From Helianthus annuus (taxonomy: Eukaryota > Streptophyta > Magnoliopsida > Asterales > Asteraceae), in assembly GCF_002127325.2 (NCBI RefSeq), contig NC_035435.2, positions 14,502,002 through 14,566,001 on the forward strand: a DNA stretch of 64,000 nt. The letters run 5' to 3'. The notes under the pieces are model-generated. The model was given only the letters and a program-made list of their open reading frames with translations, was not told the DNA's origin and did no database searches. This document shows positions 38,100-50,357 of the stretch, piece by piece (within the stretch, counting starts at the first letter, position 1; every line of letters begins with the position of its first letter). The translations under genes and the position numbers were made by a program.

Positions 38100-38430
38100 A
38101 AAAATGAAAACGGAAACAAAGGATGGACACGACCCCGACTTTAGTGAGCATGGCCCGTGTTCAGTTTCTGTATCTGGGCGTTTTAATAAAAGTAACTGGT
38201 TTTGTGCAGCACGGGGGCATGTTCAGCGAGCACGACCCCGTCTTCAGACTCTGTATCTGGGAGTTTTGAAAAAAATGTGCAGCACGACCCTGTGTTCAGT
38301 AACACGGCCCTGTGATCAGTCTACTGTAAATGCAAAAACTAACTAAAATGCAGAAAATATGCACGCGATTTAAAAAAAAGTTTTGAAAAACTGATTAGGA
38401 CGTCGATTTTATGTTTTCTTAAAATCCTTG
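38100..38430 (-). other. Leader of element H with a duplicated GC-rich block
   Basis: Between primer site and ATG. A block with 'cacgaccccg..ctgtatctggg' occurs twice (about 38128-38175 and 38228-38265), with a third shorter remnant near 38280-38315. No coding content was recognised. Confidence 0.6.
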
Positions 38431-38450
38431 TGTCCCCAGCAACGGCGCCA
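38431..38450 (-). other. Primer binding site, element H
   Basis: Minus strand TGGCGCCGTTGCTGGGGACA, six bases inside the LTR end at 38457. This sequence is the usual primer site of Athila-type elements (Asp tRNA by common assignment). Confidence 0.88.
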
Positions 38451-38456
38451 AAAAAT

Positions 38457-39190
38457 TGATGTGTGTCGGTGTGAATATATTTTTAGTTATATTTTAAGCC
38501 CTTTTTAACACTTTAGTCAAGTTTTAAATTTATAAAACACAATATTTTACTAACAGTAAACACACATATGGGCAAGTGCACCCATCGTGAGCGTAGTATA
38601 GCGTTGGTAAGCTACCGGGTCGTCCAAGGACACATGAGCTTTTAGTACTGGTTTATCCTCAACGTCTAATCAAATCAAAAGTTTAGAAAAAAAGTTTTAA
38701 ACATGAAAATAAAAACTAAAAATGCTGAAAAATAAAATAAAAACAGATAGACAAGACGAATCACTTGGATCCGACTCGCCTTTAGTGTAACCTTTGATGA
38801 TTTCCGCAGTTTTGCACTTTTTAGGCGATTATCTTAATTATAGTAGTAGGCCCTTCTTTTGAAGGTGACGTTACCCTCATCCCAGTAGTTTGAGTCTGCA
38901 AGGATACAATCCTAAAGGGTTGGATTATTGAAAGATAATTTATTGAGTTATTAACGCGTAATGTGGTAGGCCCCTCTTTCAAAGGTGACGTTACCCTGGG
39001 CTAAGTGGTTTGAGTCAGCAGGGATACAATCACATGTAGCCGGGTTAATATATTAATAGTTGTTTACATATGAGGGGATCAAGCCATTCGCACCCCCAGA
39101 TATTAAGAGTAAGGAAAAACTTACAGACGAAAATCATAGGAACCATTTCTTCTTTTCCTGTCAGAAACCTTCTTTCGTAAAATTCTAGAG
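38457..39190 (-). repeat. 5' LTR of element H, truncated
   Basis: Inner end reads ..ACACATCA on the minus strand. About 110 bp in lies the CAAGTGCACCCATCG pattern shared with solo LTR G. A GTGGTAGGCCC(T/C)TCTTT block with CAAAGGTGACGTTACCCT-like text occurs twice (about 38845-38880 and 38965-39000). The outer end could not be fixed. Confidence 0.75.
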
Positions 39191-39480
39191 TACTTTCTCT
39201 CCAGATGGAGTGCGTCAGTATATGTTAGTTTGTTATCTCATTGATTCCTATCAACTGCGAATACCAGACTGTGTGATAAAAGCGCCGTATGAGGATTGGT
39301 GTATCTTAGTATGTTCCATAGATTGCTTCCATGCCTGATCAGTATGGAGGTTTAATGCATGGAACCATTGAGATATCCCAATGGTCATATTGTACCAAAG
39401 TTGGCAAATGGTATTCAAAGAAGATATCCAATATATAATTGTCCAAAAAAGGGTCACTGATTAGGGCATCCATGCTTCAT
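39191..39480. other. Unassigned 290 bp between elements H and K
   Basis: I see no LTR ends, no repeat shared with other parts of the window and no protein motif on either strand. It may be part of H or K that has decayed, or a remnant of the older target. Confidence 0.4.
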
Positions 39481-40630
39481 AAAGAAAATGTGTCATTTAT
39501 TTGACACAGGCAAAGGTAGATGAACCAGAACTTGAGATTTGGAATATCTTTGTAATCTCCTTGTGTCTTGATTATCTTCTCCAAAGACTACCCTGTTTAC
39601 CTCCTGAAAGGCAAGTAAAGTTAAGATTCACATCCCGCATAGGGCTGCATTATTGTGAAATCTCCATGACGATTAGTACCATCATTATTGGAAAAGAAAT
39701 CGAAACCCTAATTAAACGAATTTTAACATAAATTCAAAATTCTGAGAGTTTCGGTATTATTAATTAAGAAAGACGGTTCATTATGCTTATGCATTGATTA
39801 CCGCAACCCTATTTAGGCAACAATTAAGAATCGCCATCAGCTGCCCAGGATCGTCGATTTGTTCGACTAACTGTGAGGATTAGCTATTCTTCAAGATTGG
39901 TTTAAGCAGTAGTTGAAGTGACCATCTCACCTTAAATAAGCTTTTCTATAACTAATAATTGATATATAAGTATCAAGGTTGCTCCTTTGGAGACCTTGTA
40001 TAGATGGAATGTCGAAGGTTCGTTTTGATGGACAAAATTTTGGTAAGTCCAATTATCAGGATCTGAAAGTTACCCTGGAAACGACGGATAAGATCATATA
40101 AATTTAAGATCGTCTAGAAGCTACCAGTAATCGGTGGAAAATCTCGCAAACCTCTTAAGTTCTTGATAAGGAATAAGATTCAACAGAAAATATCACCCTA
40201 GAAGGGTATGCTGAAATTTTAATACAATGGGCCAGTTAAGCTCTGGATATATAGGATCATTCGGGAAAATCGAATATGTCAGGATCGGTAGCCTATAAGC
40301 TAAAACTTACCTAAGGAGCTTAATGGTAATCACAATGTGTTTCACATTGATGAATTCAGGATATTTCTAACCGTTAAATCAATAGCATTATCACCAAGCG
40401 ATAAGCAGATTAATGAGATCTTATGGTTTATTGAGAAACCCGTATCGATTAAGGATCCACAGGTTAAGAAGCTCCGAAAGAAAGTATGTACCTATTGTAT
40501 AGGTCAACTGAGATGCCCTTAGAGGCCCAAATATAAATATGCTATGGAGGTTAAGTCCGTTATACGACAAAAAGTACTTCCATTATTTTAGAAAATCTCG
40601 AGGTCAAGATTTCATTTAAGGGGGTCAGGA
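39481..40630 (+). pseudogene. pol: Element K: degenerate chromovirus pol remnant
   Basis: Recognisable pieces in order: the protease-RT linker (LPCLPPERQVKLRF, about 39570-39620), an RT start (KKDGSLCLCIDYR, about 39768, then LPRIVDLFD), an integrase C-terminal part (ETTDKII, about 40075; AYKLKL, about 40295; FHIDEF, about 40340) and a chromodomain-like end (LWFIEKPVSIKDPQVKKL, about 40420). The RT active site, RNase H and integrase core are deleted. It ends in a purine-rich stretch (AAGGGGGTCAGGA, about 40618-40630) before the LTR. Confidence 0.82.
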
Positions 40631-43600
40631 TGTAACACCTCGTAAAATCACGTCAAATGATATGTGTGTGTACTAAACCTTAGTAAACTCAAACGTTGAA
40701 TTTGAAGGACCGTTTTTGCGAAAAATCAAAAACTTTGATTATGGAAGGACTAAAAGTGTCAACATGCTTAAACTAAGCCTCTGAATGACATTACACGGTA
40801 TTCATATTCACATATGAGCCCCTTGTTGATCAAGAGTAGCCGTTTGCGTAATAGTTTGAAAGTTTGCGCGACAGAGGTTAAAAGCGTCCACATGTTAATT
40901 ATTACCTCTGAGTGACCTTTTAACAAACTGAGAGCTTCATGATGGTTGATGATACTCTTGGGAATGCCAAATATTGGCCATTTAAGGCTTTTATGCCTTT
41001 AAGTGACGTTACGCGCAACTTTGCAAGTCTAAAGGGTTAAAAGCGTCAATATGTTTAATTATACCTCTGAGTGACCCTTTTAACGAACCCGAAGCATCGT
41101 GATATTTAATAATACTCTCAAGAATGCCTAAGATGGATTAGATAGGGCTTTGATGCTAGTAAACGATGATAAGCGCAAGTTTGCGCATTAGAGGGACCAA
41201 AAGCGTCAACTTTTGAATCTACGCCTTTTAGTGACCATTTAAGTGAATGGGAGCGTAGTAATATTTAAACACATGCTTGGGAATACCCATTATGGGCCAC
41301 GGAAGGCTTGGATATCATTAAAGACATTTGGCGCTACTTTGTGCGATTAAAGGACTAATAGCGACGACCCGTGAAACTACGCTTTAGAGGATCTTTTTAA
41401 TCAAACCGAAGACTTCGCTATGCTCGGTCAAACTCTTGGATGCCTAAGAATGATTACTAGAGGTCTTGGTACCTTGTATTAACGTGACATAATAAATTAG
41501 AAAATATTATGTCATTTATGTAAAGTTTGAAAGTTATATAACAAGTGAAAGTGTAAAGGACTGTTCTTGACAACCTTCGAAAGTTGTTTTTAACTTGAAT
41601 ACTTATGATTTAAAAGTTAGAAGGACCACTTATGTCGTTTATATAAGTTTGAAAGGCTGGTTACAAAAGAAAGGGACCTAATCTGCAATTCTGCCAAACT
41701 TACTATGAACCGGTTCTCGCTGGCGGGCCGCGACCGCTAGGCCTAAGGCCTACGCGGGCCGCGAGTTAACCAAACAACAGCCCAGCTCTTTGGTTTCATT
41801 GTGTTTTGATGGTTTTTCATTATTCTCTCACACAAAACCATTTTTAATCACTTTTGGGGCTGCCAACTGATTTTAAAGCCGGTATTACACCTGTACTTTT
41901 GTTCACTTTCACTTGCACTTTCCATTCAAAATTGGCTCTCTCTCAAGTTCTAAGAGGATCCTCATATTTTGGGAACCTCCTTTCAGTCAATAGGACCATT
42001 GTAAGTGTCCTTTCGTGACTAAGTTTGTTTTATTTGGCGATTAAAGCCAAAAAGTCAAGCGTTTACGATAAACGCTTTGACTTTTAGCTAGACTATAAAT
42101 GGTCGAGCCATTGTTCGCAACGAACATGGCTACATGATCGTAATTAGGTAGGTATTAAACCCTCAAAAGGGCACCTCCTAATTATCACGTTTGCTTAGTT
42201 AATTGTCGGGTCAAAGTAATTAAAATAAAAGTCAAACGAGTCGGTTTTTAAATAAAATTCATAACTAATGATGTAGAAGAAATAAAATCAGTTTTTTCAC
42301 TTTAATAACTTGGTAAATATTAATTGAACATGTCTAGGCATGTTCAACCCGACAATTCTGAGTTTAGGCTCGGTTCGCAACCGAAAGTCGCAAAAGTTGA
42401 CTTTTACTTTAACTTTCAGTTCTGACCCGATTTAGCTTAGTTTAGTTATGCCTTATGATTCCTTTAGGACCATATTACATGTTAGTATAACCCTCTGAGG
42501 TTATACAACATGGTTCCATAGAAATCCTAGTTCATTGCGTGTTTCCGTTAAATGCTTAAAAGTTGACCGTTATGCCCTTTTACCATTAAAACGAGATTTT
42601 TGAAAATGTGAGAGGACAAAAACCTTTATTACTGATATTTAAGTATGTCCTAAAAATTTGACATCAGTTTATGTTATGTTCTGAAATGAGAGTTATGCTC
42701 GATATCGTAAAATGAAGGCTTTTTATTAGTTAAATAGCGTTTTGACATAAATCCTATTTAAACCCAATTTTTGGCACCAAACTTTCTACCCACTGTTATA
42801 ATATAATATTTTGGGATTTTTAGAATTTTTTTTTTCAAATTTTATACTGATCGTAACATAGAGTTCTAGCATAAATTCGGTAATTGATGATAAAGCCCTT
42901 TTTGTTAATAAAATGAGTTTTACATATCATTTTGATACCAAACCTTTTTCTACTGATGTGACACATTAAATAAATTATTTTAAACAAGTTGAGACTGATC
43001 AAAACCTCAGATTTTCTTAACCAACCCGAATAGCGTCAAACACCGACTTTTACGCTTATTAAGCGCATAGTATGGTTTAAAACCATATTTAACGCTTAAG
43101 ACTTGTTACCTACTGATTTTAAAAAAATAAATTTTTATACTTTAACAATAAGTATAAGTCTTGAACTCAGATTTCCAAATTTGACCTTAAACCATATGTG
43201 AAATGACCAAAATGCCCCTACGGTGCATAGTTTGGCCATAAATGATTAAACACACATATGTGTGATATCTTGCTGATGTAACTTGATATATTAATATTTT
43301 TACTGTATAATTTAGACCAGAACCTCAGTTTACTATTTAACCTCTTTTGTAAACTTTAAAATGACCAAAATACCCCTACGGGGCTTAAATTGGTTTTAAA
43401 TTCGATTTGGGCATAATGGAAGATATCCTACTGATATCACAATATATTTAAAGCATATTAACTTGTGGAACTTGTACATGACTCATTTGGTTACCCGTTA
43501 TGCATATACGCCTTCGGTACGGTTATGTAACTAGTTTGCATCAATTGACCGAAACGGTCAAACCTTATCATTCTTACCTCAAAATCCACAATGTATTTAG

Positions 43601-44436
43601 TTTTCCCAATTTATACAAGTCTTCCTACTTGTTAGGTCTAAAACACATTCTAATCCAGTCTTCGCTTAATCTTGTGTTTTGAACCGTAAACCTTTCCTTA
43701 AAACTAACTGGTCTATGTTACAATTTAAATAAGACCCGTTAGGAATCTAATAGGTTAATAAAACCTTCGTTCCAGATTGAGACCCCCTGTAGAAGTACTT
43801 GCACTTGCTGATTAGAATATACGACTGAGTATAAATTACATTTTAAGCTCAAGTAAATACTTTTTAACTTATTTTCCCTTATACGGGCTTGGGATACGGC
43901 AAATTATTACCGCTTGGTCAGGTTTAATCGGATATGGTTAAATTGCATAATCCCATTTTAATCAGTATTGCTTGCTTGATAACATATAACATTAGGGGTT
44001 AACGACCGTGTCCTAGATATCCTTGGCTCATTTAAAAAGCGTAGATGGCCACAACTTAAGCACGGGGTGTAGGCATACACCTGCCTGTTGCGTGTAAAAG
44101 ATATACTCACTCGTGAGGAAACTTCTAGTGAGTTTATATTTGTGGTGTGTTGATTAATCTAGTTCGGTTTATTTAACACCGGCCCTAAATGTTGGACAAA
44201 CATGTAAATCTGATACAAGATTGCTATTAATATAATTGTCCCAATTTATAAAAGAATAATTGTGCCTTGTGCATTTAAATCAATTTTCATAAATATTTTC
44301 AAAAGAGTTAGTTAATTGTATTTACCAGTGTAAACTGACGTATTTTCCAAAAATATTAAGTGACAGGTACTGTACATAAATTGGCTAGGAGCTCGGGGCG
44401 TTAATAAGGAATCTTGCAAGTTAGAAACGTCTAAAG
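40631..44436 (+). repeat. 3' LTR of element K, part 1
   Basis: Begins TGTAACACCTCGTAAAATC. Interrupted at 44436 by element J (duplication TAAAG) and resumed at 58255. Summed length is about 4.03 kb, long for a Ty3/gypsy LTR. It holds approximately 159-bp tandem subrepeats near its start and no recognised coding sequence. A CCTACGGGGC-type block occurs twice (about 43215 and 43375) in diverged repeats. Confidence 0.82.
40745..41470 (+). repeat. Diverged ~159-bp tandem subrepeats in the element K LTR
   Basis: The landmark AAAAGCGTCAA (with variants) occurs near 40751, 40880, 41039, 41199 and 41357, so four intervals of about 129, 159, 160 and 158 bp. Each unit also carries TGAGTGACC-like and ACTCTTGGGAATGCC-like landmarks. 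Units are well diverged. Confidence 0.75.
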
Positions 44437-47400
44437 TGTGACAACCCTCACTAAACCAGGTATCCGTACGATTTAATTAATAATTAATTACTGCTTGATT
44501 ACTGTGCTTAACTGAAATTACTGATAAACTGCTACTTGACTGTTGATACTTGTACATATCTGCATCATACGTTGAATTCCGTCACTACATTATTTACATG
44601 CTGAACTCTAGTGACAAACATGATGCACAAAAGCACAGTAGCACTATAAACGGATAACCTATTGAACATGCTGATGAAACCAGCATCAGGCAGACACTGC
44701 CTCTAAGGCCTGTATGAGCCAGAAATATTTTACTACACCCATAGTGAGTGTAGGGATACAAGGGTTGTAGAACTGCGTCTCTAGGAATAAGTTACAGTGA
44801 CTGGATGTGCCTAAAACATACACCGAGCACAAAACACAGCACTCTATTCAAAGATTCAGCTTTTAGCTAACTGATAAAGTGCCAAAACATGGGGAAATAT
44901 TCCTGACACTTTGGAGAAATAAGTTGTGTCACTAAAAATGTTATCTACGACACTTAAAAGCTTTATTAAGCGCTTTAACGGATTACTATCCAACTGAACA
45001 ACTGGACTATACCCGGAACATAAAAATATTGACAATAACATTATTGGTCTTTTTCTGAGCCAGTTAGGGTCCCTGAATACCCTAACACCCGCATTAAAGC
45101 ACAACACACTAGTACCCGAGTTAAACTCTAAACTAACTTGGTTTAACCTAACTAAATACTTAACCTCTAGTTGGAATCGAACTAGCTTACCCCCCCCCCC
45201 CCTTGGGCCGATTCGGTCCCCATGTAACTAGTCTTGTACCATTTCTTGATTATAATATTACATGATGTCTCAAATCTAGAGAACATCCAACCCAATGGTT
45301 AAAACATTAGATTTTGCCTATAAGTAACATGAGTTGGCACATGAGATAATCACTTCACATTTCACCACCCAAAATTTCTCTCCTCTCTTGCTCTAGCTCA
45401 CGGTCGAAACCCCCTCCCCCTCTCTATCCATTTTCGGCTTCCATCTTGCAAGTTCCAACACCATACAAGTGTTAAGGGTCGCATACGAGGAGTCTTGGAG
45501 CAAACGGAAGACGAAGGACCTCTCTACCTAGCTTTTATCCACGCGTTTTTCGCATAGATTCTTCCCTAGCCTTGAGCTAGAGGTATAATACTTAAAACAC
45601 ACTCTCGAACCATTCTAAAGTGGTTAATAAGATATATGATGATTAAAACTCGGAATCTTGCATTTTGAAGCATTAAAGACTACTAAAATTACAAGTATTG
45701 TTGGTTAAAAGCATATAAGTTTTGTAAAAGTTGTAGTAACTGAAAATTGTGGTTACCTAGACCCGATCTACGTTATGGTAGCTCGGATCACCGTTTAACC
45801 CGGTTTGGTTAAGATCATGGATCTTGACATAAGCTTGTTTTGAATGAGACAAGGGTTAAAAGGTGAAACTCTACCACACGAGAAACATGAACTTGTGTAA
45901 AAGTATTTTTACTTGTAAAATAGTGTTTGAAACTAGCGGATCTACGTATGTACAAATGGTATTTTCAAAGAACCACGTATCAAAGAAAACATGTTTTCTA
46001 AAAAGACGGATCTTACACTAACAAGTATGATTTTTATAAACCACAAGTGTGTAGGCACTTGTGAAATGAAAGGTTCGACAAAATAACAAACTTTGTAAAA
46101 GATGACGAGAAGTTGTAAAGATGGATTTACTTTAAAAACGAGGTTTTTACGAGATCGATCTACTTTATATAAAGATCCACAAAATATAATGGGATTTACA
46201 CTATAATTTCGGAAAAACTACAAGTTCATGTGATTATGCAATTTACATACTTGTCGACTAGTTTGATGTGTCGGAAATTGATGATTGAACAAAGAAGTTG
46301 TTGAAATGATTTTGTAAAAGAAAATGATACGCTTGAAAGCGTGGCCACCTCCAGTTACAGGGGAAACTCTGGCGAAATTTTCTAAAACCTAACACTTAGA
46401 ATTATGTACAAGTGTTAGAATTATTTTTGACATGTTTTCAAAATATATTTCACCACGACCTTATTTACAAATATTCGGAGGTAGGATTTTCACAAAACTA
46501 AACGCGATAAATATATATTTGGTAAATATATTTTCACAACACTGTTTATGATTATTTTATGAAAATACACAAATATTATTTTTAGAGTAAAAATAATATT
46601 TACAAACGTTGACGAATCCAAAATAATACGAACGCTTCCACGATAAACATATAAGTTACAACGGTAATTATTATTACCACTCGAACGATAAAAACGTAAC
46701 TTACGCATTATGCGGAAATAATTATGAACGTATATTTTATCAACGTATTATTTTTGGGGAATATTATGTGAAATGAAAATATAATATTTTTGAGAAAAAT
46801 ATTTATATTTTGGAATTGGAAATGAATATATTAAGTGAGACTTAATGGTGTAATTCGAACACCCATGTATTAAATCCCCCATCCTTGGGAAGGAGATTAA
46901 TTACCAAGTACATGCAAAGTATAAACACGAAATAGTTGTCTAACTATTTCCCAAAAACTTAAACTATAAAGCTAAGGCACGGCCATCCGTCTAATAGAAA
47001 TTAGCACATGTAGGTCGTTGCACAGCTGCCCGATTTGGAGTACTTGGTAGAGACGCACCGACTGTGAGTTCATGTCCCCCTTTTCTCTTAACTGTTTTTA
47101 GTTTTCTAAACTGCGGGGGTGAAATACATGTTACTATGATTACGAATATTTCTTACATGGTATGGTCAGCTACGGAAGGAACTGTTAGGTTATGTGATTG
47201 GGTAGGCGAAATCTTAAGAACATTAGTCCTCGTAGTACGATCGAGGGATAGAAGTGATAGGCCTATTTGAGCATAACAAACCCCACCCATGCGCCCTAAG
47301 GTTGGACCATGTGGTGACTTTGTCTTAACACCACCCATGCGCCCGCAGGTTGGACCATGTGGTGACCTTGTCGTAATACCACCCATGCGCCCGCAGGTTG

Positions 47401-47979
47401 GACCATGTGGTGACCTTGTAGTAACACCACCCATGCGCCCGCAGGTTGGACCATGTGGTGACCTTGTCCTATCCCCTCCCATGCGCCCGCAGGTTGGACC
47501 ATGTGGTTACACATTAACTGATATGTTTCCTTATTTGCTTTCATACCAGAGTTTACAAAATATTCACACTTACAATGGTTATAAAGGTTTATTCGCGCGC
47601 ACATACTAAACACATGAACTCGCTCAACATTATTGTTGATTTTTCAACTTACATGTATTTCAGGGAATTAAAGGATCTGGCACGGTATGGCACGTTTTCC
47701 CGCTGCACTAGTTTCCGAGGTCATCCAGGGTTTAGGGAATGCGACTCTTTCGTGGACAAGTCACAGTCCTTAAACTGTGTTTATGTTTTGTTTGTTTGTT
47801 GAACAAGATTATGGTTGTTAGGGTGTATTCCCGTTAAAACAATGGTATTGTATTTGGTTTTCAAAACTTAATGGATGATCTTGCATGTTTTTAATTCATA
47901 TAGCTTTGTTATGACTAAGCTATGGTATTAAGAAGTCACACCAAAATTAACCACGCTTTCGCAAAGCCAGGGTGTGACA
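44437..47979 (+). repeat. 5' LTR of element J
   Basis: 3,543 bp, TGTGACAACCCTCAC to CAGGGTGTGACA. It has a run of about 12 C at 45190-45202 and five 48-bp tandem repeats at 47286-47510. An antisense 83-codon ORF (44856-45107) recurs in the other LTR but only because the LTRs are copies. Confidence 0.95.
47286..47510 (+). repeat. Five 48-bp tandem repeats in the element J 5' LTR
   Basis: Unit CCATGCGCCCGCAGGTTGGA plus 28 more bases (..CCATGTGGTGACCTTGTCGTAACACCAC..). Starts at about 47286, 47334, 47382, 47430 and 47478. As 48 is divisible by three, all six frames stay open and repeat with 16 residues (for example MRPQVGPCGDLVVTPP on plus). The first unit has CCTAAGG in place of CCGCAGG and the last is cut short. 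Confidence 0.9.
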
Positions 47980-47982
47980 GCT

Positions 47983-47994
47983 TGGTATCAGAGC
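47983..47994 (+). other. Primer binding site, element J (initiator Met tRNA)
   Basis: TGGTATCAGAGC, four bases after the 5' LTR. Confidence 0.93.
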
Positions 47995-48136
47995 TCTGAT
48001 CATAGCGAACTAGGATTCTTTCTCGAGTCTAGACTATGATCACTAGGGCTCTCACGAAAACATTTTTACTGCATACCACTTAAGTCCAGATCCAAAACGT
48101 TTTTACAAACACATGTTGAGCACATTTTATTATTTT

Positions 48137-48385
48137 AGGCTCAGTCTTGGAGGCTGAGGCTCGGTCTTGGAGGCCGAGGCTCAATCTTAGAGATCGAGGT
48201 AGATGGCTAGTGAGACTAGGAAGAGTAGGCTCAGTCATGAAGGCTGAGGCTCGGTCATGGAGGCCGAGGCTCGATCTAGGAGGTCGAGGTGGATGATAGA
48301 GCAGTCTTAGAGACTGGGAGGAATTTGGCTAGTGGGACTAGGAATATCAGTCTGGGAGGCTGGGAGGCTAGTGGGACTAGGAGAA
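48137..48385 (+). repeat. Short GAGGC-rich repeats in the leader of element J
   Basis: Units of about 20 bp of the type GGCTCGGTCTTGGAGGCCGA are repeated in two blocks (48137-48203 and 48228-48292), followed by GCTAGTGGGACTAGGA copies (about 48330 and 48370). It lies between primer site and gag and does not look coding. Confidence 0.75.
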
Positions 48386-48482
48386 TTATTTGATTGCTTA
48401 TTGCTGACTAACATGTTTATATGTGGATGTGATTGATTGTTATACGTATATGTGTTTATGTTACAAATGTCATGCTTTCATC

Positions 48483-50140
48483 ATGTACAAGAAAGATGGA
48501 CACTACGAATCCCACGGCCATAGCATCAGACGACATAGTACATCGAAGCACGAGGTGCACATTTTCGATACTACCGGCACAGACAATGACGACATTCAGC
48601 CCTTTGCGCTGCCTAAAGTCGTAGCAGAGCCTACTAATGGACATCTTGTTGGGAATTTGCCACTCGCGGTAATCCCTGCTCCTGTGCCCCCTTGCCGCTT
48701 ATCCCATTGTTGATATGCCCCTGACGTGGCCTCTGACGATGATAACGATCTACTAGAGAAGGACCCATTCGAGGGCGAGGCCCTATTACTGCTGGTATTA
48801 GCCTACCGCTTGCGGACGCTCCTGTAGGGGAAACTCATGCCCATTCCCCTGTCCCAGACTCATTTGAGTTGCTGACATCCGCATTTTCGCATATACAGGG
48901 AGTGCAGCACCATTCACACAACGCCGACCCTGATACGGCATCATCGGCTGCACCGGTTCCCGCACCTAGCTTTGAGTTTGATCACAGTATTGAGGGTGAT
49001 CCTGTTCTTCCATCTGGTTTTGATCCAGACCATGACCTTGAGTTCATACACTTAGGCCAGCCCTTGGAGGATCCTGTAACCCCCTGTGATGGTTGATCCA
49101 GCTGATTTTGAGATGGAGTTTGTTGATCCGGAGCCAGCCGTGGCGCCTGAGCCAGGCGTCGCTCCTAACACCGCATTAGAGCATGACCCTGTTCATGCCA
49201 ATGCACCTGCTGTTGCTCCTTGATTGATCATCTGCTTGGACGAGAGAAAATTTGGGGTAACTGTGCAAGACAATTTATTATTACGGGGGCCCACGTAATA
49301 ACGACTTGTAGTGCATAGAAATCCTGGTGGACTCTGCGGGTCAAGCTAATAAAAACCCATGTGGCAGGAAATAACTCGAACACGAATGACCAAGGCGATG
49401 AAGCCTCGAGTTCATTCTATTTCAGGCAACAAGCCAAATTGGCAAGCCTATGTGAAGGCCCAGTAATTTATTTCCCCACCCATACATTGAGTATATTTAC
49501 GTGTAAAATTAGGTGAGTACATGATGGCTTATGGTGCTATGTATCTCATAGACAATTGGGAAGTTGTCTAACCCACTTCATGCCATTTCGGCAGAAGAGA
49601 ATGTCACCCAGGCGTAACACAAATACCAGTATGTTGCCAAGGATAGAAGCCGAGCTGCAAAAACGCATCTCACAGGCAAATGCATGACATGAAGCACTCC
49701 GCACTAAGCGTAGCGATGGCACTATTGGGAATAACCCCCCCCCCCACCCAAACTGACCGCACCTATAAGCAGTTTCTGAACTGCAAGCCTTTGAACTTCG
49801 TCGAAACAGGAAGCGCCATTGCATTTGTCGTTGGTCCGAAAAGATTGACTCCATTCTAAGAATGACTAACTGTTCACCCCAACAGAGTGTTACCTTTACC
49901 TCGGGGTCATTTCTAGATGGCACACTTTCTTGATAGGATCTTCAAATTCAGACCCTTGGTACAGATGCTGCTTATGCACTAAGCTGGGACGAGCTCAAGG
50001 AAATGATTAAGGAGAAATATGGTTCTAAGATTGGAATAACAGAAGTTTGAGATAGAGTCCTGGAATTTGAAAATGGACGAACCAGAGATTCCTGAACCTG
50101 TCCAGCGATCGCACGACTTGCCTAGGGTCGTCACCTACTA
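48483..50140 (+). pseudogene. gag: Degenerate first gag copy in element J
   Basis: 48483-49240 looks like an acidic, Pro-rich gag N-terminus (48869-49096 frame with DPDTASSAAPVPAPSFEFDH) in several broken frames. 49700-50130 matches the gag domain of the second copy (TYKQFLNCKPLNF, about 49770; AAYALSWDELKEMIKEKY, about 49970) with stops, an indel-rich middle and a 14-C run near 49738. It precedes a second, better gag, so the element carries part of gag twice. Confidence 0.72.
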
Positions 50141-50357
50141 AGTCATTGATGTTGTATGATACAGTTGGGTACCTGTAAACCTTACATTCTGGTCTCGATT
50201 CGTGGTAATGCAATCGCAGTAATCTATTGTTTATGTTCTATAACATGAGATGTTATGTGATTGATTTGTTTATAACATGGGATGTTGTGTGTTGATATTG
50301 TTGTATACTTACGTACACTTTACTTACTATGACCTGACCCATACGATCATCATTTAG

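Larger units (their letters stand above)
37046..39190 (-). mobile_element. Element H: Athila-type Ty3/gypsy retrotransposon, 5' part
   Basis: On the minus strand: LTR from an unclear outer end near 39190 to 38457, primer site, leader, then a gag-side coding region cut at 37046 by insertion of F. The rest should lie left of the window. The right boundary is uncertain: the LTR seems truncated where unassigned sequence and element K remnants begin, and I found no terminal TG/CA there. Confidence 0.78.

Noticed and set aside
44856..45107. Antisense 83-codon ORF conserved at 55127-55378
   Set aside because: The two copies lie in the two LTRs of one element and are copies of each other, so their likeness is no evidence of selection. 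No protein motif is recognised.
47286..47510. CRISPR-like array
   Set aside because: The 48-bp units are head-to-tail with no unique spacers, inside a plant LTR. They are simple tandem repeats.
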